A stretch of 64,000 nucleotides of DNA from Actinophytocola sp963727495 (GCA_963727495.1 CAVSGQ010000006.1:1798001-1862000), one strand, 5' to 3'; numbered from the stretch's first letter, positions 1 to 8,975 are shown. Program-made: numbers and translations. The notes: generated by a model from the letters alone, not told the origin.

Positions 1-1539
1 CCGCCGCGCGAGGTCGCGGGCGCGGTGCTCGCGCACGACCCGCTCGCCGACCTGTGCGCGCGGGCCGAGGTCGCCGGGCCGGGGTTCATCGACCTCGTGG
101 TGCGCGACGACGTGCTGGCCGCACAGGTCGCCGCGATGGCCGCGGACGAACGGCTCGGCGTCGGGCCCGTCGAGGCGGAGACCGTCGTCGTCGACTACTC
201 CGCGCCGAACGCCGCCAAGGAGATGCACGTCGGGCACCTGCGCTCGACGATCATCGGCGACGCCGTCGTGCGGCTGCTGGAGTGGCTGGGCCACCGGGTC
301 GTCCGGCAGAACCACATCGGCGACTGGGGCACCCCGTTCGGCATGCTCGTCGAGCACCTCGCGGACACGGGCGCGGCCGGCGGCACGGTCGGCGAGCTCA
401 GCGAGTTCTACCGCGCCGCGCGGCGGCGGTTCGACACCGACGAGGAGTTCCGGGAGCGGGCGCGGCGGCGGGTCGTCGCGCTGCAGTCCGGCGACGGGCC
501 GACCCGGGAGCTGTGGCGGGCCGTGGTCGGCGAGTCCCTCGACTACGTCGGCGCCGTCTACGCGCGGCTCGGGGTCCGGCTCACCCGGGCCGACGTCGCG
601 GGGGAGAGCATGTACCAGGACCGGCTCGAGGACGTCGTCGACGAGCTCGACCGGCGCGGGCTGCTGCGGGAGAGCGACGGCGCGTGGTGCGTGTTCCCGG
701 ACGGCTTCGTGAACCGGGACGGCGAGCCGCTGCCGCTGATCGTGCGCAAGAGCGACGGCGGCTACGGCTACGACACCACCGACCTCGCCGCGATCCGGTA
801 CCGGATCACCGAACTGAAGGCCACGCGGCTGCTGTACGTCGTGGGCACCCCGCAGCGCGAGCACTTCCGGATGATCTTCGAGGCCGCGCGGGAGGCGGGC
901 TGGCTCACCGGCGCGGTGCGCGCCGAGCACGTCGGCTTCGGGTCGGTGCTCGGCCCGGACGGGAAGATGCTGCGCACCCGCGCCGGCCGCACGGTCCGGC
1001 TCGCCGAACTGCTCGACGAGGCGGTCGAGCGGGCGGCGGCGCTGATACCGGAGGACCGGACCGGCGTGGACGCCGGCGCGGTGGCCCGTGCGGTCGGCAT
1101 CGGTGCGGTCAAGTACGCCGACCTGTCCGCCGACCGGCAGCGCGACTACACGTTCGACTACGGCCGGATGCTCGCGTTCGACGGGAACACCGGGCCGTAC
1201 CTGCAGTACGCGCACGCGCGGGTCCGGTCGATCCTCCGGCGCACGGACGCCTCGCCCGGGCCGGTCGCGGTCGCCGAGCCGGCCGAGCGGGAGCTGGCGC
1301 TCGTCCTGCTCGGGCTGCCGGGCGTGCTGCGCGAGGTCGCGGAGTCGCTGGAGCCGCACCGGTTGTGCGGCTACCTCTACGGGCTGGCCGGCGCGTTCAC
1401 CGCGTTCTACGAGCGGTGCCCGGTGCTGCGGGCCGACCCCGAGGTGCGCGCGAGCCGGCTGACGCTGTGCGCGCTGACCGCCCGGGTGCTGGCGCTGGGG
1501 CTCGACCTGCTGGGCATCGAGGCGCCCGAGCGGATGTAG
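1..1539 (+). CDS. argS: Arginyl-tRNA synthetase, 5' truncated by window edge
   Basis: Class I arginyl-tRNA synthetase, charging tRNA-Arg in the cytoplasm. The frame is open from base 1, so the start codon and part of the N-terminal tRNA D-loop-binding domain lie outside the window; 512 residues are visible against the family's usual 550-590. The HIGH signature appears as HVGH near base 226, inside the ArgRS context NAAKEMHVGHLRST. The KMSK region is the degenerate GKMLRTRAG near base 961, as is common in this family. The anticodon-binding helical domain (DALR type) follows, with LQYAHAR near base 1201. The stop at 1537 is about 30 nt from the convergent conservon GTPase gene. Confidence 0.96.
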   Translation, partial: PPREVAGAVLAHDPLADLCARAEVAGPGFIDLVVRDDVLAAQVAAMAADERLGVGPVEAETVVVDYSAPNAAKEMHVGHLRSTIIGDAVVRLLEWLGHRVVRQNHIGDWGTPFGMLVEHLADTGAAGGTVGELSEFYRAARRRFDTDEEFRERARRRVVALQSGDGPTRELWRAVVGESLDYVGAVYARLGVRLTRADVAGESMYQDRLEDVVDELDRRGLLRESDGAWCVFPDGFVNRDGEPLPLIVRKSDGGYGYDTTDLAAIRYRITELKATRLLYVVGTPQREHFRMIFEAAREAGWLTGAVRAEHVGFGSVLGPDGKMLRTRAGRTVRLAELLDEAVERAAALIPEDRTGVDAGAVARAVGIGAVKYADLSADRQRDYTFDYGRMLAFDGNTGPYLQYAHARVRSILRRTDASPGPVAVAEPAERELALVLLGLPGVLREVAESLEPHRLCGYLYGLAGAFTAFYERCPVLRADPEVRASRLTLCALTARVLALGLDLLGIEAPERM

Positions 1540-1569
1540 GCGCGCCCGCCACCACGAGCCGGCGCGGGC

Positions 1570-2154
1570 TCAGCGAGCGCTCGCCAGCCGGGCCTCCGCC
1601 ATGACGTGGTGCATCAGGGTGACCAGGACCTGCTTGGTGGACTCGCGGTCGCGCGCGTCGCACAGCAGGACCGGCACGTGCGGGTCGAGGTCCAGCGCGC
1701 CGCGGACCTCCTCGGTGCCGTAGCGGTACCCGTCGTCGAAGCAGTTCACGCCGACGACGAACGGGAGGTTGCGGCGCTCGAAGAAGTCGACCGCGGGAAA
1801 GCAGCTGTCCAGGCGCCGGGTGTCGGCCAGCACGACCGCACCCAGCGCGCCCCGGGCCAGCTCGTCCCACATGAACCAGAAGCGGTTCTGCCCGGGGGTG
1901 CCGAACAGGTACAGGATCAGCTCCGGGTTGATCGTGATGCGGCCGAAGTCCAGCGCCACCGTGGTCGTCGACTTCGCCTCGACGCCGGCCAGGTCGTCCA
2001 CCCCGGCCGAGGCCTCGGTGATCAACTCCTCGGTGCGCAGCGGTGGCACCTCGCTGACCGATCCGACGAGCGTCGTCTTGCCGACGCCGAAGCCGCCGGC
2101 GACGACGATCTTCACCGCCGAGCTCAGCCGCCGATCAGAGCCTTCTGATGCCAT
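1570..2154 (-). CDS. cvnD: Conservon Ras-like GTP-binding protein CvnD
   Basis: Small GTPase of the actinobacterial Cvn conservon, 194 aa, thought to take signals from the CvnA/B/C membrane assembly. A P-loop GGFGVGKTT lies near residue 20, a DxxG-like G3 region FGTPGQNRF near residue 86, and VVGVNCFDD replaces the classical NKxD guanine-specificity motif, as usual in this subfamily. I start it at the ATG at 2154; a TTG one codon upstream is also possible. It overlaps the 3' end of the DUF742 gene by 20 nt, so it is the last gene of a four-gene minus-strand operon running A-B-C-D. The order and the interlocking overlaps make the identification secure; the signal sensed is unknown. Confidence 0.93.
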   Translation of the reverse strand: MASEGSDRRLSSAVKIVVAGGFGVGKTTLVGSVSEVPPLRTEELITEASAGVDDLAGVEAKSTTTVALDFGRITINPELILYLFGTPGQNRFWFMWDELARGALGAVVLADTRRLDSCFPAVDFFERRNLPFVVGVNCFDDGYRYGTEEVRGALDLDPHVPVLLCDARDRESTKQVLVTLMHHVMAEARLASAR

Positions 2155-2494
2155 CAAGAACCGCCTGGAGTACGTGTTGGCTTGGTGCTTCGTTCGTCTG
2201 GTTGGCGGACCGGAAGATCACCAGGCCCTGCGTGATCAGGTCGCTGAGCACGACCTTCACCACCTGCAGCGGCAGGTCCACCCGCGCCGCCACCTCGACC
2301 ACGGAGATCGGCTGCTGGCATACCTGCAGGATCCTCGCGTACTCGGACTGCAGGTCCACCTCGGCCGGCTCGCGCATCGCGACGACCAGCGTGATGAGGT
2401 CCAGCCCCAGCGTGCTGGACCTGGTCCGGCCGCCGGTCACGGCGTAGGGCCGGACCAGCGGGTCGTCGAACCAGGCGTCCGTGCCGGTGCTCAT
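2135..2494 (-). CDS. cvnC: Conservon DUF742 protein CvnC
   Basis: DUF742 (CvnC) protein of 119 aa, third gene of the conservon. It has the typical short N-terminal leader, a PYAVTGGRTRS segment near residue 16 and a C-terminal winged-helix-like half (LQVVKVVLSDLITQGLVI). The family accompanies a roadblock protein and a Ras-like GTPase in nearly all actinobacterial conservons; a role as adaptor or GTPase partner is inferred. The ATG at 2494 overlaps the stop of the roadblock gene in an ATGA arrangement, and its own end overlaps the GTPase start by 20 nt, so translation is probably coupled across the three genes. Confidence 0.92.
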   Translation of the reverse strand: MSTGTDAWFDDPLVRPYAVTGGRTRSSTLGLDLITLVVAMREPAEVDLQSEYARILQVCQQPISVVEVAARVDLPLQVVKVVLSDLITQGLVIFRSANQTNEAPSQHVLQAVLDGIRRL

Positions 2495-2904
2495 GGCACC
2501 GGACGTCCCATGGTCTCGCGCGGCTTGGCGGTGAGCACCGCGCCGACGCGTTTGACCATCAGGTTCATCTCGTAGGCGATCATCCCGACGTCCGCCGACT
2601 CGTCGGCCAGCAGCGCGAGGCAGGCGCCGTGCCCGGCGGCGATGACGAACAGGAACGCGTGGTCCATCTCCACGAGCGTCTGCCGCACCTGCCCGCCGCC
2701 GAAGTGCCGGCCGGTGCCACGCGCGAGGCTCTGGAACGCCGAGGCCACCGCGGACAGGTGCTCGCCGTCCGCCTCGGTGAGGTTGCTCGACCGGCCGATC
2801 AGGAGCCCGTCCGCCGACAGCACGACGGCCCGGTCCACCCCGGCGACCCGCTTGACCAGCTCGTCGAGCAACCAGTCGAGCTCACTCACTGCGGTGTTGG
2901 CCAT
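2491..2904 (-). CDS. cvnB: Conservon roadblock/LC7 protein CvnB
   Basis: Roadblock/LC7-domain protein of 137 aa, second gene of the conservon and the presumed GTPase-activating or scaffolding partner of CvnD. The segment LSADGLLIGRSSNL near residues 25-38 and the following amphipathic helix and strand are the characteristic MglB/roadblock fold. The frame is open further upstream, but I start it at the ATG at 2904, which gives the normal MANTAVSELDWLL beginning; this start lies 23 nt inside the end of cvnA. The longer reading would add 43 Arg/Pro-rich residues read out of frame from the cvnA tail and has no family support. Confidence 0.92.
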   Translation of the reverse strand: MANTAVSELDWLLDELVKRVAGVDRAVVLSADGLLIGRSSNLTEADGEHLSAVASAFQSLARGTGRHFGGGQVRQTLVEMDHAFLFVIAAGHGACLALLADESADVGMIAYEMNLMVKRVGAVLTAKPRETMGRPVP

Positions 2905-5545
2905 TGCGCACGCTCCCCAAGGTGTTGTCGCCGACAGAACCGTTGTCCCCGACGGCCGGCTCGTCCCGGCCCCTCCTGGTGCCCCGCTGGAACGCGGAAA
3001 GCCTGCTCCGTGCCTGGTCCGGCGTCTCCTCACGACTCGGCTCGTCCTCCGGCCACGCGGCGGCCGGCTCCTCGCGCAGCTGCGGCGCCAGGTTCTGCTG
3101 GCGGCGGCGCTGCGGCAGCGGCGGCCGGTCCGGCGTGAGCTGCCCGACCGGCGGCTGCGGTCGCGGCCGCGGTGTGGGCGGCAGGGCCGGCACCGTCACG
3201 GTCGGCGGCTCCGGCTTGGCGTGCGCGCCGTTGGACGCGGTGGACCCGGGGGATCCGTTCGCGCCGTTCGACCCGTTCGGTCCGTTGGCACCGTTGGGTT
3301 GGGCGCCCTCGGTATGACCCTCCGTATGGCCGTTGGTATGGCCGCCGTTGGCCGGCTCCTGCACCGGACGCTGCGGGCGGAACAGGTCCTCGCCGGGCCG
3401 CGCCTCGACGACCGGGAGCGGCGGCAGGTCCGACAACGGGATGGGCAGCTTGACCGTCGACGGCGGCACGGGTGGCGTGGGCGGCAGGGTCGGAGCCGGC
3501 GGCATGGCCGGCACCGACGGTGCGCCGTTCGCGGCCGCGGGTGGTGCGGCCGGGCCGGTCGGCTTGTCGTGGCGGCCGCCGATGCCGTTCGGGGCGGCGT
3601 GGCCGTTCACGACCGCGCGGTCCGCGCGGTCGTTGGGGGCCGGCACGTCGCCGAGCAGGTCGGCGCGGACCAGCACGATCGCCCGGGTGCCGCCGTAGGC
3701 CGACTCGCGCAGCGACACCGCGATGCCGTGCCGGGCCGCGAGCCGCGCGACCACGAACAGGCCCAGCCGCGGCTCGGAGGACAGCGCCATGATCCCGAAG
3801 TCCGGCGGGTTGGCGAGCATGGAGTTGAGCTCGTCGATCCGGTCGGCCTCGATGCCCAGGCCCTGGTCCTCGATCTCCAGCACCACGCCCCGCCCGACGA
3901 CGTTGCCGCGCACCTCGACGCGCGACTCCGGCGGCGAGAACGAGGTGGCGTTGTCGATCAGCTCGGCGAGCAGGTGCACGAGGTCGCCGACGACCGGGCC
4001 GTTGACCGCGAGCGGCGGCAGCTTGGCGATCTTGACGCGGGCGAAGTGCTCGGTCTCCGCCGCGGCGCCGCGGGCCAGCTCGGACAGGCTGACCGGGTTG
4101 CGCCAGCGCCGTCCCGGCTGGCTGCCGCCGAGGATGATCAGGTTCTCCGCGTTGCGCCGCGCGCGGGTGGACAGGTGGTCGAGCTGGAAGAGCATCTCCA
4201 GCTGCTCGGGGTCCTCCTGGCCGCGCTCGGCCTCGTCGAGCACCTTGAGCTGGCGGTGCACGATCACCTGGCTGCGGTGGGCGATGTTGAGGAACACCGT
4301 CTTGGTGCCCTCCCTGGTCTTCGCCTCCTGGATGGCCGCGGACACGGCGGTCTGCTGCGCCTTGTTGAACGCGTCGGCGACCTCGCCGATCTCGTCGCGG
4401 CCGTGGTCGAGCAGCTTGAGCGAGTCGTCGACGTGCACGTCCGTGCCGGACCGCACCTTCTCCACCAGCTCGGGCAGCTTGTGGTCGGCGAGGTCGAGCG
4501 CCTCGTGGCGCAGCCGGACGAGCCGGTCGATCAGGCGGCGGGACAGCCGCAGCGCGACCCAGGACACGGCCACGCCGAGCGCGAGCACGAGCACGGCGCC
4601 GACGATCGCGCGCAGCAGCGTCGCGTCGACCTTGTCCAGCGCCTCGGCGTTGGTCTTGTCGTTCTGGATGGACAGCAGCCCCATGAGGCTGTCGCCGACG
4701 TCACGGGCGGCCCCGCGCCAGAGGTCCTCACTGATCGGGATCTCGGTCTTGCCCTGCAGCAGCACGTCCTCGACGGAGATCAGCCGCAGCCACGCGGGAC
4801 TCTTCTGCAGCTTCTTGTACGCGGCCTGGACCGCCGGATCGGCCAGCGGGACCGCGCCGTCCAGCTGCAGGTGGTAGGCGCTGACCTGGCCCTGGAAGGC
4901 GCGGAAGTCGATGTCGGTGAGCCCGCCGCCGACGACGTTGGCCGCGGCGAGGGCGTCCGCGCGCTCCATCAGGTCGGCACCGCTGAGCAGCGGCGCGACG
5001 ACCAGCTGCGAGTAGGCGATGTCGGCGTCCGGGGCGAACAGCGCGAGCCCCTGGGTGCCCTGGAGGAACTGGTCGACGATCTTGTTGTAGTAGTCGAACG
5101 CCTCCCTGATGCCGATCTGCCCGCCGTCCACGCGAGCGCGCACCTCGGGCAGGTCGGCGATCAGCGTGGAGAACTCGCTGATGTTGCGCTTGACCGTGTC
5201 GGGCGCGATGGCGGACAGCTCGCTGAGGCTGCCGGCGAGCTGGCCGACGGAGGCGTCGGTCTTGGTGCGCTGCTTGATCAGGTCGGACTGGAACGTGCCG
5301 AAGCTCGCCAGGCGGCGCAGCGTGAGCCGGCGCTCCTCCTGCAGCGACACGATCAACGGCAGCGCGTTGTCCTGCGTCTCGCTGGCGGTGTTGTAGTAGC
5401 TGCGGGTCTTCGCCGCGTCGTAGATGAGGTACGTGGCCCCGGCCATTCCGGCGAGCAGGAACACGAAACAGGGGACGAGGGCGATCGTGAGCACGCGCGT
5501 TCGAATGGAGTGAGCCCGGCCACGCCGGATGGGGGTCATCTTCAC
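2882..5545 (-). CDS. cvnA: Conservon sensor histidine kinase CvnA (NIT-HAMP-HATPase)
   Basis: Membrane sensor kinase-like protein of 887 aa, first gene of the conservon. A first membrane span lies near residues 18-40, then an extracytoplasmic nitrate-sensing (NIT)-type helical domain, a second span near 310-335, a HAMP linker, a region of the dimerisation type (IAHRSQVIVHRQLKVLDE) and an HATPase_c domain with N box ELIDNATSFSPP and G box EIEDQGLGIE. Residues after about 650 form a long Pro/Gly/Asn-rich low-complexity tail. The GTG at 5545 is preceded by GGAAAG at suitable spacing; an ATG two codons in is an alternative. The family is atypical because the partner is a GTPase system, not a response regulator. 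Confidence 0.93.
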   Translation of the reverse strand: MKMTPIRRGRAHSIRTRVLTIALVPCFVFLLAGMAGATYLIYDAAKTRSYYNTASETQDNALPLIVSLQEERRLTLRRLASFGTFQSDLIKQRTKTDASVGQLAGSLSELSAIAPDTVKRNISEFSTLIADLPEVRARVDGGQIGIREAFDYYNKIVDQFLQGTQGLALFAPDADIAYSQLVVAPLLSGADLMERADALAAANVVGGGLTDIDFRAFQGQVSAYHLQLDGAVPLADPAVQAAYKKLQKSPAWLRLISVEDVLLQGKTEIPISEDLWRGAARDVGDSLMGLLSIQNDKTNAEALDKVDATLLRAIVGAVLVLALGVAVSWVALRLSRRLIDRLVRLRHEALDLADHKLPELVEKVRSGTDVHVDDSLKLLDHGRDEIGEVADAFNKAQQTAVSAAIQEAKTREGTKTVFLNIAHRSQVIVHRQLKVLDEAERGQEDPEQLEMLFQLDHLSTRARRNAENLIILGGSQPGRRWRNPVSLSELARGAAAETEHFARVKIAKLPPLAVNGPVVGDLVHLLAELIDNATSFSPPESRVEVRGNVVGRGVVLEIEDQGLGIEADRIDELNSMLANPPDFGIMALSSEPRLGLFVVARLAARHGIAVSLRESAYGGTRAIVLVRADLLGDVPAPNDRADRAVVNGHAAPNGIGGRHDKPTGPAAPPAAANGAPSVPAMPPAPTLPPTPPVPPSTVKLPIPLSDLPPLPVVEARPGEDLFRPQRPVQEPANGGHTNGHTEGHTEGAQPNGANGPNGSNGANGSPGSTASNGAHAKPEPPTVTVPALPPTPRPRPQPPVGQLTPDRPPLPQRRRQQNLAPQLREEPAAAWPEDEPSREETPDQARSRLSAFQRGTRRGRDEPAVGDNGSVGDNTLGSVRNGQHRSE

Positions 5546-5783
5546 CGCGGTCCGCTTTCCCTTCCGGCGTTTTTCTGGGTTACCGCATCAACCTGGGTTC
5601 CGTGCACCCGAGTTACTCCTCCGGACCCGCCGGGAACGGTAAACAGAGGTAGTCGCGGAGTCAAATACCGGTTTCGGTGCCTACTGGCGGTGTTCGTCTG
5701 AAGACGGAAAAATACCAACCATCTGGGCAGGAAGGAACCGCAGGTGTATGCGCTACCTGTCGACGAATAGTACCGCAGCGTGT

Positions 5784-5808
5784 ACCGGCCGTAATTCCCC
5801 CGGCCGGT
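5784..5808 (-). terminator. Hairpin after the HhH-GPD gene
   Basis: Inverted repeat ACCGGCCG / CGGCCGGT (8 bp, 9-nt loop) 10 nt beyond the stop of the minus-strand glycosylase gene. No clear T-run follows, which is common in actinobacteria. It separates that gene from the cvnA leader. Confidence 0.5.
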
Positions 5809-5817
5809 CGTTTCCGA

Positions 5818-6393
5818 TTAGGCCTTTTTGGCCTTGGCCGCGGCCTTCATTTCCTTTTTGTAGGCGCGGACGTGGTGGAGGCTGTCCGGGTCCGTGATGT
5901 CGGCGACACTGCGGTACGCGCCCTCGGTCGCGTACTCGCCCGCGGCCTGCTGCCAGCCGGCGGCGGCGAGGCCGCGCTGCTTGCCGAGCAGGGCCAGGAA
6001 GATCTTGGCCTTGGCCTCGCCGAAGCCGGGCAGCGCCTTGAGCCGCCGGAGCACCTCGGCGCCGCCGGGGTCGCCCTGGGTCCAGATGTTCTCGGCCTCG
6101 CCGTCGTAGTCCTCGACGACGGCCCGGCACAGGGCCTGGACGCGCTTGCCCATCGAACCGGGGAAGCGGTGGATCGCCGGCGGCGTGGCGCACAGCGCGA
6201 GGAACTTCTCCTCGTCGTGGCCGGCGATCGTGCGCGCGTCGAGCGAGCCCAGGCGGTCGCGGATCTTCTTCGGCCCGGCGAAGGCGACCTCGATCGGGAT
6301 CTGCTGGTCGAGCAGCATGCCCGTGAGCAGGGCCAGCGGCTCGCGCTCGAGCAGCTCGTTGGCCTCGGGGTCCTCGGTCAGCCAGATCGCCAC
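5818..6393 (-). CDS. HhH-GPD family base-excision DNA repair protein
   Basis: DNA glycosylase-like protein of 191 aa of the HhH-GPD superfamily. The helix-hairpin-helix is LKALPGFGEAKAKIFLALLG near residues 119-138; the N-terminal half has the family's LLTGMLLDQQIP segment, which normally frames the substrate pocket. The usual catalytic Asp after the HhH is not obvious, so the activity cannot be assigned between 3-methyladenine-type and structural paralogues. The C-terminus is a lysine-rich tail (KKEMKAAAKAKKA) suited to nonspecific DNA contact. The GTG start at 6393 has CATGAT six bases upstream and no Shine-Dalgarno, suggesting a leaderless transcript. Confidence 0.85.
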   Translation of the reverse strand: MAIWLTEDPEANELLEREPLALLTGMLLDQQIPIEVAFAGPKKIRDRLGSLDARTIAGHDEEKFLALCATPPAIHRFPGSMGKRVQALCRAVVEDYDGEAENIWTQGDPGGAEVLRRLKALPGFGEAKAKIFLALLGKQRGLAAAGWQQAAGEYATEGAYRSVADITDPDSLHHVRAYKKEMKAAAKAKKA

Positions 6394-6399
6394 GTGGTC

Positions 6400-6405
6400 A
6401 TCATG
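6400..6405 (-). promoter_or_regulatory. Leaderless-type -10 of the HhH-GPD gene
   Basis: CATGAT on the minus strand, 6 nt before the GTG at 6393; no ribosome binding site. Confidence 0.45.
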
Positions 6406-6463
6406 GCACGCCGCCGGCCACGCCGTGAGCGAAACGGGGGCGCGCCGGGCCGGGGGTGCTCGC

Positions 6464-6469
6464 TAGGTT
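6464..6469 (+). promoter_or_regulatory. Leaderless-type -10 of the GNAT gene
   Basis: TAGGTT, 7 nt before the GTG at 6477, which it helps to select as the start. Confidence 0.6.
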
Positions 6470-6476
6470 GGCCGGC

Positions 6477-7037
6477 GTGCTGCGACCCTCCTACCCGATC
6501 ATCACCGACCGCCTGATCCTGCGCCCGTTCACCGAGGGCGACCTCGACGCCCTGCACGCCTACCACTCGCTCCCCGAGGTGACCCGCTACCTGTACTGGG
6601 ACCCGCGGGACCGCGCCGCGACCGCCGAGGCACTCGCGAAGCGGGTCTCGATGTCGGCGCTGGAGAAGGAGGGCGAGGTGCTCGTCCTGGCCGTGGTGCT
6701 CCGCGACAGCGGCGTGCTGGTCGGCGAGGTGAACCTCGCCTGGCGTTCGGCGGAGCACCGGCAGGGCGAGTTCGGCTTCGTGTTCGACCCGGCCCACCAC
6801 GGCCACGGCTACGCGCGCGAGGCCGCGGTGGAGATGCTCCGGCTCGGCTTCGACGGGCTCGGCCTGCACCGGATCATCGGCCGGTGCGACGGCCGCAACG
6901 ACGCGTCGGCCAACCTGATGGCCAAGCTCGGCATGCGGTGCGAGGCGCACTTCGTGCAGAACGAGGTCGTCAAGGGCGAGTGGACCGACGAGATCGTCTA
7001 CGCGATGCTCGCCGAGGAGTGGGCGGCCCGCGGCTGA
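6477..7037 (+). CDS. GNAT family N-acetyltransferase (RimJ/RimL type)
   Basis: GNAT acetyltransferase of 186 aa, transferring acetyl from acetyl-CoA to an unidentified amine, possibly a protein N-terminus. The N-terminal TDRLILRPFTEGD is the hallmark of the RimJ/RimL branch; the CoA-binding region is around FDPAHHGHGYAREAAVEML near residues 104-122, and the C-terminal signature FDGLGLHRIIGRCDGRNDAS follows. I start it at the GTG at 6477 because TAGGTT lies exactly 7 nt upstream with no ribosome binding site, the pattern of leaderless genes. A GTG at 6456 would place that element inside the coding region. It is divergent from the glycosylase gene. Confidence 0.9.
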   Translation: MLRPSYPIITDRLILRPFTEGDLDALHAYHSLPEVTRYLYWDPRDRAATAEALAKRVSMSALEKEGEVLVLAVVLRDSGVLVGEVNLAWRSAEHRQGEFGFVFDPAHHGHGYAREAAVEMLRLGFDGLGLHRIIGRCDGRNDASANLMAKLGMRCEAHFVQNEVVKGEWTDEIVYAMLAEEWAARG

Positions 7038-7134
7038 CCCGGGGCGCGCCGATAGCAGTACGCGTGTACCGTTTGGGTGGGCTGAAACAGGCAGACGCGC
7101 GCGCTATGAGGACGCGAGAGGAGCATCCCGGCAC

Positions 7135-8349
7135 ATGGCCAAGATCAAGGTCCAGGGGACGGTCGTCGAGCTCGACGGCGACGAGATGACCCGCATCATC
7201 TGGCAGTTCATCAAGGACAAGCTGATCCACCCGTACCTGGACGTCAACCTGGAGTACTACGACCTGGGCATCGAGCACCGGGACGCCACCGACGACCAGG
7301 TGACCGTGGACGCGGCGAACGCGATCGCCAAGCACGGCGTCGGGGTGAAGTGCGCCACGATCACGCCGGACGAGGCGCGGGTCGAGGAGTTCGGCCTGAA
7401 GAAGATGTGGCGCAGCCCGAACGGCACGATCCGCAACATCCTGGGTGGCGTGATCTTCCGCGAGCCGATCGTCATCTCCAACATCCCGCGGCTGGTGCCC
7501 GGCTGGACCAAGCCGATCATCATCGGCCGCCACGCGCACGGCGACCAGTACAAGGCCACCGACTTCAAGGTGCCCGGCCCCGGCACGCTGACCATGACCT
7601 ACACCCCGGCCGACGGCGGCGAGCCGATGGAGTTCGAGGTCGCGCGGTACCCGGAGGGCGGCGGCGTCGCGGTCGGCATGTACAACTACCGCAAGTCCAT
7701 CGAGGACTTCGCGCGGTCGTCGTTCCGCTACGGCCTCGAGCGCAAGTTCCCGGTCTACATGTCCACCAAGAACACGATCCTCAAGGCCTACGACGGCATG
7801 TTCAAGGACGTGTTCCAGGAGATCTTCGACGCCGAGTTCAAGGCCGACTTCGACGCGGCGGGCCTGACCTACGAGCACCGGCTCATCGACGACATGGTCG
7901 CCGCCGCGCTCAAGTGGGAGGGCGGCTACGTCTGGGCCTGCAAGAACTACGACGGCGACGTCCAGTCCGACACGGTGGCGCAGGGCTACGGCTCGCTCGG
8001 CCTGATGACCTCGGTGCTGATGACGCCGGACGGCAAGGTCGAGGCCGAGGCCGCGCACGGCACCGTCACCCGGCACTTCCGCCAGCACCAGGCCGGCAAG
8101 CCGACCTCGACGAACCCGATCGCGTCGATCTTCGCGTGGACCCGGGGCCTGGAGGCGCGCGGCAAGATGGACTCGACGCCCGAGGTGGTCGGGTTCGCCG
8201 AGACGCTCGAGCGGGTGGTCATCGAGACCGTGGAGAGCGGCAAGATGACCAAGGACCTGGCGCTGCTGGTCGGCAAGGACCAGCCGTTCCAGACCACCGA
8301 GGAGTTCCTCGCCACGCTGGACGACAACCTGCGCCAGCGGATGGCCTGA
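7135..8349 (+). CDS. icd: NADP-dependent isocitrate dehydrogenase
   Basis: Homodimeric NADP-dependent isocitrate dehydrogenase, 404 aa, oxidising isocitrate to 2-oxoglutarate in the TCA cycle. The sequence is the eukaryote-like subfamily: ELDGDEMTRIIWQFIKD at the N-terminus, then MWRSPNGTIRNILGG with the isocitrate-phosphate-binding residues, and AAHGTVTRHFRQHQ near residue 306 for NADP. Full length with no odd features. AGGAG lies about 13 nt before the ATG at 7135, and TACCGT at 7067-7072 could be the -10 of a promoter with a roughly 60-nt leader. A GC-rich hairpin follows the stop. Confidence 0.97.
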   Translation: MAKIKVQGTVVELDGDEMTRIIWQFIKDKLIHPYLDVNLEYYDLGIEHRDATDDQVTVDAANAIAKHGVGVKCATITPDEARVEEFGLKKMWRSPNGTIRNILGGVIFREPIVISNIPRLVPGWTKPIIIGRHAHGDQYKATDFKVPGPGTLTMTYTPADGGEPMEFEVARYPEGGGVAVGMYNYRKSIEDFARSSFRYGLERKFPVYMSTKNTILKAYDGMFKDVFQEIFDAEFKADFDAAGLTYEHRLIDDMVAAALKWEGGYVWACKNYDGDVQSDTVAQGYGSLGLMTSVLMTPDGKVEAEAAHGTVTRHFRQHQAGKPTSTNPIASIFAWTRGLEARGKMDSTPEVVGFAETLERVVIETVESGKMTKDLALLVGKDQPFQTTEEFLATLDDNLRQRMA

Positions 8350-8358
8350 GGCGGCCGG

Positions 8359-8385
8359 GCGGCGCCCTCCCCGTGGGGGCGCCGC
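8359..8385 (+). terminator. Rho-independent-like hairpin after icd
   Basis: Perfect 9-bp inverted repeat GCGGCGCCC / GGGCGCCGC with a 9-nt loop, 10 nt past the icd stop codon. It lacks a strong T-run. Confidence 0.6.
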
Positions 8386-8539
8386 TCACCGCATCTGCAC
8401 GTGCCGTGACGGTGCGTGCCTCCGGCCGCTCACGCGTTGCAACCTGCGAGTGGTTTGGCCGTCCCCTCGTTCCCAACACGGGCGTACTGGGATATATCTG
8501 GTGAGCAGGCAACCACATTCGGTCTCGGGAGCGGTTCCA

Positions 8540-8881
8540 GTGAAGATCAAATGGACCGGCAAGCGCACCCTGATCGCGGTGGCGTTGCTGATCGGCGTGC
8601 TCTGGCTGTACGCGATGGGTTCGGAGAAGCGCCGCGAGGAGGGCAAGGACGGCGCCGACACCACGTCCGGCGGCACCACGCAGTGCCGGGTGGAGTCCAC
8701 CGTGGACGGCCTCAACATCCGCTCCGCGCCCTCGCTCGACCCGGGGAACGTGGTCGGCGAGCTGAACCAGGGCGACCAGGCCGACGCGGCCAAGGTCGTG
8801 CAGAACGGCTTCCGCAAGCTCGACGAGGGACACTGGGTGTCCGTCGAGTTCGTCACGACCGTCGAGGGCCGCGACTGCTGA
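8540..8881 (+). CDS. Membrane-anchored bacterial SH3-domain protein
   Basis: Short protein of 113 aa with one N-terminal membrane span (TLIAVALLIGVLWLYAMG, near residues 9-26) followed by a Lys/Glu-rich linker and a bacterial SH3 (SH3b) domain. That domain begins CRVESTVDGLNIRSAPSLD and ends with a final Cys, so two cysteines could form an extracellular disulfide. The type II-like orientation puts the domain outside, where SH3b modules commonly bind peptidoglycan; the ligand here is unknown. GGGAGC lies 7 nt before the GTG at 8540. A GTG at 8501 would add 13 residues before the same membrane span. Confidence 0.75.
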   Translation: MKIKWTGKRTLIAVALLIGVLWLYAMGSEKRREEGKDGADTTSGGTTQCRVESTVDGLNIRSAPSLDPGNVVGELNQGDQADAAKVVQNGFRKLDEGHWVSVEFVTTVEGRDC

Positions 8882-8890
8882 CCGGCCCCC

Positions 8891-8974
8891 ACATCGCCGA
8901 ACCGACCCCCCACGCGGTCGAGCCGACCTCCCACATCGCTGAACCGACCCGCCACCCGGTCGAGCCGACCCGTG
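8891..8974. repeat. Four tandem 21-bp units (two 42-bp repeats)
   Basis: Four consecutive 21-bp units share the core CGAACCGACC or CGAGCCGACC. Units 1 and 3 begin ACATCGC, units 2 and 4 begin ACGCGGTCG or ACCCGGTCG, so the array is a 42-bp repeat present twice. It lies between the convergent SH3 and hydrolase genes, directly before the hairpin at 8976-9014. Confidence 0.75.
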
Positions 8975-8975
8975 C

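Noticed and set aside
2642..5701. A 1019-codon open frame on the plus strand antisense to cvnA
   Set aside because: Its product is Arg/Gly/Val-rich without any domain, a by-product of high GC third positions in the real minus-strand kinase gene, which has clear family motifs.
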